Below the pieces are notes generated by a model, which saw only the letters and a list, made by a program, of their open reading frames with translations, ran no database searches and had not been told where the DNA came from. A stretch of 64,000 nt of DNA from Metopolophium dirhodum (Eukaryota > Arthropoda > Insecta > Hemiptera > Aphididae): contig NC_083564.1 of assembly GCF_019925205.1 (NCBI RefSeq), positions 4,159,491 through 4,223,490 of the forward strand. Direction: 5' to 3'. Both the position numbers and the translations under genes were made by a program. The first letter of the stretch is position 1; each line of letters begins with the position of its first letter. Positions 12,001-23,800 of this stretch are shown here, piece after piece.

Positions 12001-14261
12001 TAAAAGAAGGATTTTGGATGTTTCTGTGTACACTGATCCATTTAGCATTACTTCTCATGGTATATAATTAGCGCTTATTATTTTTTTCATTTATTTTATT
12101 AATATATTATAATTTATACTTATTTCTTTTAGGTGATTTGAATCCTGGTAACGTTTTGTCAATGGGCACAATTGTCACAATAATGGTTCAAACTGTTGAA
12201 CATTATTTCATGCAATTTAACACTAAAGCTAGAACTGAAAATAGAAAATCACCTATTCAAGTAACTATACATATTTTATACATTTTAAATATATTTAAGA
12301 ATAAAGTAAATACCGACTTTATATCTAGTAGTCAAACTTTGTGCCCACTGTTTTTTTTTTACAACATGAATAAAGAATATTCTGTATTTTATAATACTTT
12401 TTATTTGAAAGATGAAATTGAGATTATGTTCCTTAGTTATGTTATTATCAGGGTTCGTAAGTTCATGCATCTGCATGTTTTTTTTTTGCTACACAGGAAA
12501 ACATGCTAACTGAAATACAAATCCGTTTCATAACAGTAGTAATAATAATATGAAGTTTGATATTGCATGTTTTGGGTGTAATAGTATTTTTGGCATAGTC
12601 TATTTTTTACAGTTGTTAGTGCATATTATTTCATAAAAATATTTTTTAGACAAATATTTGAAAAGTTTTTTGTTTTTTATTTAGTTTCCCGTTTACAAAA
12701 TTATAGTGTTTTGATTTATTTTTATTCAGTGAGTGTGTGACTCCCTAGTGTCCTAGTACATACCTATTTAGATTTTACAAAGTACCGCGGAAATAATGTT
12801 ATCACTACCACTACCATCCTCTACCTTACAAAGTGGCAGCTTCTCACCAACCCGCATTTATAATTTTGTACGTTGGTACAGTATAGTTTTCTTGCACTCG
12901 CTGATGAGTTAACTTGCAAGAGTTGTATGCGTTCGTCCGTTCAATTTCCTGTTTAAGTGTTTTCGTGTGAGGTATAGGTACCGTACACATTATTCATGTT
13001 TTATTTAAACAGTGCTAAAAGAAAAAAACAGTTGCGGGCTGTTTGCAAAATTTTGTAGCGAAATTTGAATTTTTTTAAATTTATAGATTTATTTTAAAAT
13101 TTGTTCATAATTTTTTTACATTTTACATATTTTGAAAATTTTCAGTGCTGAATGCATGCTTATTTATGCATGAAGTTACAAGCCCTGGTTATTATGTTAC
13201 TATGTTATTTTTAATTATTGCTTGATTATTAACCCCCTGGGTCCCGATTTATGGGTATAATCAACAATCTACTGTACATGAATAGGAAGTCTCACATTTG
13301 AGTGACCTAGCTTTCATATTACAAGTTTATTATTATCGTGTTCAGTTTTACTTTATTTTGTTTTATTTTAGTTATTTGGTGAAAGTAACAATGAAACTGA
13401 GATAGAAAATAAGGATATTGATGACCAAACTCAACGTATACTATGTAAACAAATAGTGGAAGTATGTCTGTATATTTTGTGGGCTCACACAGATTATTAT
13501 TTTATGCAAAGTCCTGTTCAACATGTTCATCGTCCTAAAGGATTAAACAGTAAGTGTATTTTATTATATAACAAAAATTATTAAAATTGATTAATTCTTG
13601 TTAATTGATCAATTAGGATCAGGAAGTTCAAACCAAGATGATGAAGATGGTGTAACACCTGATGAATTAAAAGAATTAAGACAGGGATTGGTGAAAGTGT
13701 TGAATGAAGCATTTCTTGAAAAACTTTATGCAACAAATGAAGTAAATATCTATGAAATAATTACATTAATAGAAAATAGAGAACACCATACTGGCATGTG
13801 TTGTGTAGTATAGAATATAAAATATTTAGTATTTACTGAATATTTTAAGTCTGCTTTTATTTGTGGTTTTTGAATTACAATATTATTTTAAAAGAATTGG
13901 GCATTATCTACTTTACCAACTAGGTCCAATTTGCTAATAAAAGAAACCTAATGGCAAACAAACAAATTAAAATATATATATTAAAAAACCAAATTCCACA
14001 CCACACTCCACTCACAATCTAAAATGAGATGATTGTGTGCATACAAATTACAAATTCAGAGTTTTGTACTTTTGTTCATCATGAAACATTTTTTTAGAAT
14101 ACAATTTGTTTAGACGGCTTGTTTTAAATTCAATAATAATAAAAAAAAAATTGTTAAGTTTAATGAATATTTATAATTTGTTACAGGACAAGTCAGAAGA
14201 TAGTTTTGTACAAGTCATGGTTCACAGGATCAAAAAACTCTTACAATTTGTTAGTTCTTAG
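16..14261 (+). CDS. Nup205: Nup205, nuclear pore scaffold nucleoporin (5' end outside window)
   Basis: Large scaffold protein of the nuclear pore inner ring (Nup192/Nup205 family), an alpha-helical superhelix that binds the Nup93 complex. Exons: 16-234, 300-480, 576-1032, 1311-1433, 1494-1995, 2445-2689, 2768-2977, 3037-3219, 3286-3533, 3596-3776, 5661-5820, 5892-6152, 6226-6361, 6432-6508, 6572-6699, 6761-6895, 6964-7146, 9493-9700, 9757-10007, 10413-10598, 10657-10775, 11072-11204, 11260-11392, 11661-11851, 11930-12059, 12133-12260, 13372-13549, 13617-13741, 14187-14261. Phases join throughout, giving 1828 codons and a TAG stop. The human protein is about 2000 residues, so roughly 165 N-terminal residues lie upstream of the window. 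Family blocks seen include YYNAHRM, LDYWPPSREQ, LTWDHFFKTFLRYY, PGFDPYL, NLAHYLLGF, VYENKM and the C-terminal VHRIKKLL. Introns are mostly 55-80 bp; the longest ones hold transposons. Exon 3 has a 12-A run in frame. Confidence 0.93.
2031..2301. mobile_element. Small terminal-inverted-repeat element in Nup205 intron 5
   Basis: A perfect 13-bp inverted repeat, TTTTGTCACGCCT at 2031-2043 and its complement at 2289-2301, bounds 271 bp without coding capacity. No convincing target duplication flanks it, so the superfamily is not assigned. It fills most of the 449-bp intron between 1996 and 2444. Confidence 0.5.
3869..4168. mobile_element. hAT-type non-autonomous element with perfect 8-bp target duplication
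   Basis: A 300-bp element in Nup205 intron 10. Ends are CAGTGGTTCTCAAC at 3869 and the complement of CAGCGGTTCACAAC ending at 4168. Both flanks carry ATCTAGCA (3861-3868 and 4169-4176), an exact 8-bp target duplication typical of hAT transposition. The interior is AT-rich with repeated CACGTACCCC motifs near both ends and no ORF. Confidence 0.88.
4380..4530. repeat. Fragment of a dispersed repeat family (GATTCT-GAG-type end)
   Basis: This stretch of Nup205 intron 10 resembles 31740-31850 and, inverted, 25860-25990. It has a GAATTCAAAT-like block followed by AATAATTCTCAGTGGAGAG. It looks like a decayed end of the repeat described at 8130-9015. No ORF. Confidence 0.4.
4896..5458. mobile_element. 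piggyBac-like non-autonomous element flanked by TTAA
   Basis: TTAA at 4892-4895 and 5459-5462 flanks ends that are imperfect inverted repeats: TCCGTCGTTGGT at the left, the complement of CCCGTCAGTGGT at the right. Inside each end lies a GAGCGC/GCGCTCACCTCGTT block, again inverted. TTAA duplication is the piggyBac signature. There is no transposase ORF in the 563 bp, and the ends have diverged, so the assignment is tentative. Confidence 0.5.
7340..7430 (-). repeat. tRNA-derived SINE-like unit
   Basis: On the minus strand a perfect pol III B box, GGTTCAAATCC, lies near 7370-7382. Upstream is an A-box-like AGCGGCTTAATG and downstream a run of T that could terminate pol III. No acceptor-stem partner forms, so it is not a tRNA gene. 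It sits in the 2.3-kb Nup205 intron (7147-9492). Confidence 0.45.
7616..7831. mobile_element. GC-rich MITE with about 28-bp terminal inverted repeats
   Basis: The left end TATACTCCGGCCACCGAGAG (7616 on) pairs with the right end ...GTGGCCGGAGTATA (to 7831) with few mismatches over about 28 bp. The element is 216 bp and much richer in GC than the intron around it. Flanking TA dinucleotides would fit a Tc1/mariner-type insertion, but since the termini themselves end in TATA this is not decisive. No ORF belongs to a transposase. Confidence 0.6.
8130..9015 (-). repeat. Long copy of a dispersed repeat family
   Basis: Read on the minus strand it starts TTTTAGATTCTGAGTGAA (about 9015), continues with AAGTGAATCTAGTTGGAACT, then AAAATCGATTTTGATTTTTGG, and ends near 8130. 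The same blocks in the same order occur at 25140-25990, 30770-31140 and 47280-47890. No protein is encoded. The family is probably a non-autonomous transposon. Confidence 0.65.
10044..10361. mobile_element. hAT-type MITE, TAGGCTTC family, copy 1
   Basis: A 318-bp element in the Nup205 intron 10008-10412. The left end TAGGTTTCTTTAACGATAT pairs with the right end ATCTTTGAAGAAGCCTA. GTAAATTG is exactly duplicated at 10036-10043 and 10362-10369. It shares ends and internal CGATAT motifs with the element at 15713-15978. Confidence 0.85.
12449..13187. mobile_element. hAT-type non-autonomous element, CAGGGTTCGTAA ends
   Basis: A 739-bp element in the Nup205 intron 12261-13371. CAGGGTTCGTAAGTTCATGC at the left pairs with the complement of CAGGGCTTGTAACTTCATGC at the right. 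GTTATTAT is exactly duplicated at 12441-12448 and 13188-13195. No transposase ORF is present. Confidence 0.88.
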
Positions 14262-14861
14262 AGCTTAAGTAGTTTAAATTAAGTCTTTTTTGCTTTTATT
14301 ATTATTTTTTTTTTGTACATTTATATAGACATTTTCATTCCATTTACAGTTGTATTAATTTTCAATATATACAATTACAACTCATTAAGACTCAATTTTA
14401 TTTTTATAATATGTACAATATGATAATAGAAAAACAATATTTCCCTGTAAAAAAAACTAATCTAAAAATTATGATTAGAAAGTCTAGAAAGTTCTTTCAT
14501 TGATATAAATAATATTAATTAATAATTACATAATAAAAACATATTACTTTTTATTTAAATTTCACTAAAATTATTATTTTTTAAACAATTATTGAATAGA
14601 ATTAAAGTAGGGAAATGATGGAATTTATCCACATAAAATCCAAGAGTAATTGATAAAAATAACGAATCCAACAATTATTGGCTTTACAAAATAGTCGATT
14701 GAATAAAAAAAAAAAACAAAACTTTGCAACATTTTAGAGATCACAAATAAATGTTTTTTTTTTATAAAAAAAAAAACATGAATTCATTAAAAAAAATTTA
14801 TAATCCAGTTTTGTTTAGAAAGACTAGCAGCGTTTTTTAAACCTACAGAAAAAAACCTGTA
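14262..14861. other. Convergent intergenic region, both 3' UTRs
   Basis: Six hundred very AT-rich bases separate the Nup205 stop from the USP34 stop. Poly(A) signal-like AATAAA occurs at 14532-14537 on the plus strand. T-rich stretches with TTTATT-type complements serve the minus strand. The two 3' UTRs probably approach or overlap. No ORF or RNA gene was seen. Confidence 0.6.
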
Positions 14862-17800
14862 TTAAGTCTTATCTGGTGGCCCAGCAATGTCTTTATCTTC
14901 CAAGTCGCTAGGCAAATTTTCATGTTTTGGTAGGGGAATAGCATCTATAAATTCGGCAGCAGTAGTTTCAATACTACGTAATAATGACAACTGTTCATCT
15001 TCATCTTTCTCATCGGTTTCATCTAGATCATTTTCACCTAATCACAAATAAAAATTTGTATTACAATGATTTATTTTTATAAACTTACATTAATTAAACA
15101 ACAAATTCTAAGTATAAATTTTATTTGACCTAAGGGCAGATTTGTAATTATGGCAATAACTATGTACTATGTGGAAAAAAATAAATTGTAAAACTGTTCA
15201 AGTCATTATGACAAGCAGTGGCGTATTCAAGAGGGTGTTTGGGGGATATGACACCTCCCTATAAATAATTTTTAATCAAGTATGAAATTATACTTAATGT
15301 TGTTATAATAATATCTTGATTGGTCGATTGTTTTTATTTAACCATTTTAATTTATACGTAGTTATATACCTATTTTTGTATATTGGTGACATCCCTCTAA
15401 AAAAAAATCCTAGATACACCACTAACAACAGGTATTAATAACTTTTTATATTATACACCTAATTTATTTATAGGACATTTACTTTATATAGTTTGTAACA
15501 AATAATTCATTAAATAGTTTGTAACCAATTTATCAATTTATGTTGAGAGAAATATATTTTAAAATATTGTTATAATAAATATAATAATAATTAAATATAA
15601 ATATAAAACTAAAATTGTAATGTCGTTTCATGTATAAAGAAAACTACATAATAAAAAGTGTAAATTAACTAATTTATTATGGCTTAGAAAAATTATTCTT
15701 TTTGGTTTTTATAAGGCTTCGTCAACGATATCAATAATCGATGTACAGCAAGCTAAACTGATTTTAATTGTTAATATAATACCCATTAGTTACTACCTAG
15801 TACCTAGTCAATTGAGTATTTGAGTATTGACATAATATTGATATTATATTAATAATAATAATATTGACACAAACATCATGATAGTTGTAGAGATATCGGA
15901 ATATCAATAACTACATTTTTTTTTTGATATCGCGATTCAATATTGTGCAATTCAAAACGATATCGATGAAGAAGCCTAGTTTTTATACATTTTTAGCTTA
16001 AACTAAATGCCAGATGTCTTAAAATATAATTTCATATATTTATATATAAGGCCACTCCACAGAAAAAATGTTTAATTTTGAATTCTAACTTGATTAAAAA
16101 AACAATTTAATGTTATTGTGAAATAAAACAAAGTACCGAATAATGACAACATTGTTATTGAAATATTACACGTATTAACATACATCATATGACATTTGAT
16201 ATATTTTGTACCTTTAAAAGTTTTAAATATATTTTTAATTTTATAACTAGCCTATAAATAATAATAATAACATATATTTGATTACCTGAAGATGAAGGAC
16301 AGATTTTGTCTAATAGTTTTTGAGCTGCCATTTTAATATTGCTTAAAACTACCTTAAGTTCTTGCACAGGAGGTTTGACTAAGGAGCAAACTCTCAAAGC
16401 CCTTAGATTAGACAGCATCCTTTTTTCAGTTTCTAATTCACCTAATTTCTCCAAGTCATTCGGCAAATTAAATATAACACTCTCCAATAATTCAAAAGTG
16501 TGATGTGATAGTACACTAGCAGCCATCTGTTAAAATTAAAATAAAAAAATATAAATATATATACATACATACATACTTTAATCCCAAAATAATAGTGAAT
16601 TGTTATAACTATGCATTTAAATTACCTCAGGAAAAAAAGTTCTGACAAAATCATATATAACATCATTATTCAAACTAAGACGTTCCTCAATAAGTGTAGA
16701 TTCCAAATAATCCACAAAGTAATTATTTTTAGATAACAATCTCAAATATGGTAAGTTAGACCCCTGTAAAAAACAATCATTTAAAATTATTAAAATTGTT
16801 TTAATTTTTAAGTATATACTTACATTCATATTATGCACATCTAGCCAAAACTTTGGAAAATAAGTATGATGCAATGGAATAGATTCATATCCAATCATTG
16901 CATTTAGTGCTACTAGAGGTTCAGTCAAACAGTCATTATTAACAGCAGTTCGGCACATCACATCAATAAAATCGTGATATGGTGCATAAAATGCAGATAA
17001 TTCTGTATCGTAATGAGGATCACATCCCTAAAATAATTAAAACAATTAGCATACTTGCTAAAATTAAATTTGTTTGAAATATTATTCTTACTTTAGTCAA
17101 GTCTAATTGGTTATGTGTTAAGGCCATTTGAACCATGGGTCTAATGGGCCTAGTATTTGATTTCAAACTAAGCATGGGCACTTTATGTCCGCGACGTGGA
17201 AAATATGGACCAATGGGCATACCATTATTACTGTCCATACAAACAGCATGACAATGTGTCAATATTGGTTGAAGTACATTAATAACTTCAATTGGCATTA
17301 ATACAACAAGTACTTTTAGTAGATCTAAAAAAATAATTATAGAATAAAACAAAATTAAATTTTTTATTACATGTTTATAATATTTACAGTAAGTTGTAAT
17401 TACTAATAACATTGATTTTATAATATACAGATAAGCTATACTATTGTTTTATTGAAAGCGGTTAAATGCAATTAGCTACTTTCTATAATCCAAGATTAAC
17501 AATAGCTTATCTGTATATTATAAAATAAATGCTAATAATGGTTGAGAATTAACCCTCATTGATTTCATAAGATAATTATGGTTAAGAAAGTAAAATAAAT
17601 TATATTGTTATGTAAAATGTTGCTTAATTGAACTAACACTATCTGCACCAATGTGATAACTATACCTGGAGTCTACTGTACTAATAACTAATAATAATAT
17701 AAAACACACACGAGTTCCTCCCCCTACCGACTTAATAACCTACAGTTAAACTAAAATTAGCTAATGACCTCAGCTGCCAGGCTCAAGATCAATTAAAAAA

Positions 17801-20800
17801 AAAAAAAAAAATTTATAAAAATATTATTGACAGATATAAAATTATGTATTTTATATTAGAATACAAATTTTATTTTCTACTAATAAATAAATAATTTTAA
17901 GTTTTGTAGATTTTTATTTAATTTAATAAAACCAAATAAATAAAATACATATTGGCTAATTAATATTACCTAATACTGATTGTCTCATTTCTTTAGGAGT
18001 GTATGTATTGAGTAACGTAACCAATTTTCTTAACAAATCAGGCCATTCTTTATATGTCAATATTACAGTACGTGGTGTTTCTTTTTCAGCCAATTTGTTT
18101 TGTTCGTGAGTTTTTTGTAAACACTTTGTGATATCAACAATTAAAGCAAGCATATCAACTAAGTCACCAGATACGTGGCAAGCAGTAGCTTCATGATACA
18201 TATTGTGTAATGTTTGAAAACCCTAAAATACCAATAATTTATTAATTTTATAAAAATATTTAATTATTAGTTGAAAATTTAAATTATTACTTCAAAACAC
18301 ATTTCTAAACCACGGTTATGAATAAAAAATAATTTATCCTCATCATTTTCTAAAAGAATTTTGGCAACTGGAATTAAAGTGCCCCAGCCAGCTTTTCCAT
18401 CTAAGTTTGATACATATAATTGTATTGTTTCTTTTCTGTATTGGTTTATTTCAGCTATTTCTTGATCAGTTGAATCGGGAAATTTTTTAATAAATAGTTG
18501 TAATAGTTTAAATAACTCATCAACAGCCTAAATAATTGTACAAATATAAAAATAATTAAAACAAGTACAAAAAAAAATTACAATAATTAATTATCTTACA
18601 GCTGCATATTGAGTAGGGTGAGGAGAAATATTCTTAAAAGCCCAACTTATATTTTGATGCCCAGCTAATTGTCTAGAAAATATTCTAGAATGTTGACAAC
18701 ATATTCTTAAAAGGCCATAATATGCTGGTAACATGGTTCGATTGAAAATTACCACTTCTTGGTCATCATGATCAGCTCTAAAAAAAGATCCTCATGAAAT
18801 GATGAATTTTCCTATTCTTACATTGTACATTCTTCTTTAAATTACTTACAATATATAATTGAATGCTATATTTTTCACAAAGTATGGATCTTGAACAAGT
18901 ATTTGCACATTTTCTATACAGTCAGACAAAACATTATAGAATAACATCAATAAGCTTTGTTTGTTATGATGTACTGATATGGCTGGTTCAGAAAGTTTAG
19001 GATGAAATAATTGCCAAAGTTCAACTAAATGTGGTCCAAACTGAAAATATTTAATATATATATATATATATATTTTTTTAATTTATACTTAAGCTATATA
19101 AATCAATATTAGTTGTTAAAATGTATTTGAAATTAAAACTAATAATCATTTCAAAATTATCTGCATAAAAAAAAACATCATTGTTTCTGCTTTTCAGTAA
19201 GTTTTAAGTGTTATCCATTATGTAATATACCTATTTAAGTCACAATGATGACTAATGGATGTGTTAAACTTAAATTCTATATTATGAACAATTCTGCACA
19301 AAGGTATAAATTAATAAAATTATTAAGTCTTAATAAACATTACTTTCTGAAGATTAGATTAAAAATTGGAGTAAGCTAGCTCCAAAATGCGATGAGTTAC
19401 AAAACAAACACATTGTAAAACCAATATATCACCATTATATTCCTCACTCAACTCAAATTTTAAAACGGTTTTTCAATTTTACCTTTTGTATTTTTTAATA
19501 TTGTCAGAATATTTTGATCGCCATAAAAAATAATAAAAAATGTATTAAAATGTTTACCATCAATTTTTCTGTTCTTGATATCAAAAAATAATTGAGCAAA
19601 ACAAAGTAGGCAGTTAGTTTAGATGATCCATGTTGAGTAGTATCTGTATACTCTTTAGCCATTTTCAAGAGGTTTAAAAGAAATTTGAATATTTCATGCA
19701 GTGTTTCCTTTGCATCTGAAGCCAGTAAAACTTCTTTTTGTAATGTACACATGCCCCTTGCTGATCTATATGCTTGTCGAAACTGAGTATTTGGAACCAA
19801 TGATACTAATAACATACTAGCAGCTGAAAAGTAAATTTTAATTAATAATTGCAAAATAAGTTATAATATGCATCAAATAATTTAGTAATTGTTTCAGTAA
19901 GTTTTCAACTAAATATTTTATACTAATATCAAGGGTCTGATTAATTTAGTTAAAAAGTTGATGATCTCCAATTAATTTTTGTTTGAGTATATCCTCTTTA
20001 GTTATTAGGTAACCCAAGGTAGCTGACCTACTAATAATTTATTCAGTATATTCACTACTTTATTATAAGATATACAAAAAAATACATCTTTTAACTTGTA
20101 CTCTATATTTGTATTATGCGAAAGACAAAAATACTAAAAATATAATTATAACACATGTTTAGTTAGTTAACATGTTCACAAAAAAAGTAATCAAAAATAG
20201 AATGTTGTGAATCAAAGTTGATGTTACAAATAAGGGAATACCTTAAAAACTAATATCATTCTAATTATTCTTGTTTTAGTTCTATAATTAATAGTAAAAA
20301 TGTCTCAGTTTTTTTAAATTACATAATGATTAAACTTTTGAAGTACTTCATCTGTGTAAAATGATTAGTAAAATTAACATAAACAAATTTAATAAATAAA
20401 TGATTTTTTAATTAATAAGCTTTTTCTTTCGACTTCAAATCTAAATAAGTTAATGTTTTTTTTAGCCAAAAATCTTGTTAGACATATTTATCCATATAGA
20501 TCAAATTACATTTAAGCTAAAATATTATCCATAGTAAATTTTTTTGGCAAAATGTACAATACTCTAAACATAATAATACTGAACATACCAAATATTATTA
20601 TCATAATTAATAATTTAAATACTGCAGAGCAATATATTTACCTGAGCGAACTCGAGCATTTCCGTGTGATAATAAAAATCGTTCAACCCATGTGTCCATA
20701 CCGTTAAGTACCCAAGCAGATACCTGCTTATTACGAGGCACTTGGAGACCAAGCCATTCCAATGCTACTTGAGGCCCATTTTCAGTAGACTGCCACAAAA

Positions 20801-23800
20801 GTCTTAATATAAATTCAGTAAAAGATGGTAATCCACCATTACCACTGACGCTACCTTCAGATAGTAAAGTTAACATTTTGAAAAATGGCTGAGTAATCTA
20901 AAGTACAAACATAATTTATTTTATCAATATTAATATTTCAATTAATTTAAATAAATACTCTTACTTCAGAATTATTAACATTTTTTTGGATAATATTTAA
21001 AATTTGACTGATAATTTCATTGGCGAGTAAAGCATTCTTTTGTGATGAATCATTCCGGCAGAGAGAAAATATAAGATTTTTAGTCATATGTAAATTTGTA
21101 TTATCTTTAACTTGTTGAATTATGAATGGAAATCCCTAAAATAATATTTTATTGTTAGATAAATATAATATTTTGTAACACAGACTAAGATAAAGAAGAA
21201 TGGAAATGGATAGACCTTTGGGTGGTCAGGATATGTCAATGAAAAACTAATCGCAGGGGACTGTGGTAAATCTAGTGGTGTCATAACTCATAAAATGATA
21301 TTGTGTAACATGCTGTGGTTGTATTAGATATGTTTTTACAGTTATTACTTTAAATTCCTCTTGAGTCCTAGTACAAATTTGTAAAAAATTTAAATGACTA
21401 AAAAGTGAATACACCAGTTTTTCAAATATGATTTACAAATGATATACTATTCAAGACTCCTGTCGGCATGACGGTGTCCTATTTTCTATATCTTAGTCCG
21501 TGGTCATAAACATATAGGGTCTTTCAAATGTTGTGTGACAAAAATTGTGGGTATTACATAAGTTCTTATGTGATCCCCAACATTTTTGTCGCAGTATTTG
21601 AAAGATTATGTATATTATTATAAATAATTGAATACTAAAAGTTACCTTCATTCCTTGTAAAACATATAAATCATTATCTGATAGCTCTAATTGACCACTA
21701 ATATTTCTTGATTTTTCTACCAATGAAACTACAAGAGCAATTAATTTTTCAAGAGATAAAGGTGGCTTGTTTCGATCTGCTGTTGACATTGGAATTGTTT
21801 CTTCTTCTTCTTCCTCACAGTCAGCTCCATTAATATTATTAGGATTGTCACTCTATGAATTATAAACTTTATTTAATATGTCCTATAAATATTGATGTTT
21901 AACTTACAAATTCATGTCCTTTTAAGCCCAAGTAAAAGTTTACAACTGTCGTAATACATTGAATAGCTATAAGAAATTTACTTTCTTCATCACCTAGTTT
22001 ACTAAATTCATGTAACATCGAAAAATATTCAGTCATATTACGAATACAATTTTTGATATTTTGTTCCATCTAAAATATGAAAATATAATTTAGTGATTTA
22101 AAATATAGTTTTGATTCAGCAATAACAAAAAAATACTTACTAAAGATACTACTGTACGTATAAATGAAGTAAGACATGATACACATGGTTTCATATATTC
22201 ACTTTTATCATCATTCATAAAAGTATTATTGAAAAAACAAACATATGGCCTAAAATAAATACAATATTATTTATAATTAATATTTCATTGTAATCTATAT
22301 TTAACAAGTGTGCAATGAAGTTACAATTAAATAAATAAGAATCATTATAAGCAGAGTATAGATTTATATGTACAAAAAGTATTAAAATGTCATATAACAA
22401 TATGCAATAAAAGTTAAATACTAATAATACTAATATTTAAGAAATTTAAATGTTAACCGGTACAAAAAAGTTATTGTAAATAAACAAATTTTAGCATAAT
22501 TAATTTTGAAATAATTTGAAATTTTAACCTTCTTTTTAAAAATTAAGGAAGTACAAATGATAATTTAGTAGACATAGGTAGTGCTTTTTTTGTTCTTTAT
22601 TTTTAAAAAAGCTGAAGCTATGACTCCTGTTCGCTCATAGACAAATGTATGTAAATTGAAAATCATCATTTAATATCAAATGAAGTTGTTAGAGCATATT
22701 TAAATAAGCTTAATATTTTTAGAAGTTTCTATTAATAATTTAACAAGTTAAAGATAGTACAAATTTACATTAAACAAAGATTATTAAATTTTTCCTATGC
22801 TAGAATGATTTATTGCAAAAGAATGCTTTACTTGCTAATAAAATTATTGGCCCCAAATTTTTAAATATTATACAATAAATACGAGAATATATATGATTAT
22901 TTATTAAAACTCATTGAAATATAAATATTGATAAAATAAATAATGTTTGTACTTTAAATTACTCAGTTACTTTTCAAAATATTAACTTTAAGTAGTATAC
23001 TGGAACTTCAGAAAGTTCATCAAGTTGAACCACTTTGCAATTGCATAATAATGCTATATTCATTTTTTTCGTGATACTTTTAGAAAAAATACCATTTCAT
23101 TTTGTTTTTAAAATTGACCCTTTAGAATTCAGGACCAGGAATAACATGAATTTTTTCTTCAAATTAATTTTAAAAACTTAACATTTTATAAGCTTTTAAA
23201 CTTTTATATCCTTAAAGTTAATTGTGATAGCTTGTATATTATTTCTCCACTCAAAGGCTGATAATATGTTTTTTGCATACATTTCATTGAAATAATATTA
23301 TGTAATAACCAATAAATATACAATTTCATAAAAATATCGAACTACGGTCAACTATGCAAAAATATGTAAAATAACATATTCATAATGAATTCTAATTATT
23401 CATTAATATGATTCATAAAGGTTATACACAAAATTATGAAAATCAGAAAATATGCAGTTGCAAACAACTCCGTGCTCTAGTTATGAGTTCAAATAAATTG
23501 TTAAATACTAAAAATATTTTTTATTAATTATTATTACCTAGTTTGCTGAATTACATGTATACACAACTTAAGAAATGTCTGTCGTATTATTTGATTTGGA
23601 CATTTAATAAAAATTTTAAGTGGCCACCATCCATCAACACTCATTTGTTGCAGAAACCATTCAGAACCAGATTGTGAAGCACTGAACTGCTTTGTCAGCA
23701 ATTCTGTCCATTGCATTATAGTAGACTAAAAAATTAAAATTCAACATAATATGATGATAAAAAAATTAAAGCCCATGATAAATAAAAATACTTACTCGTT

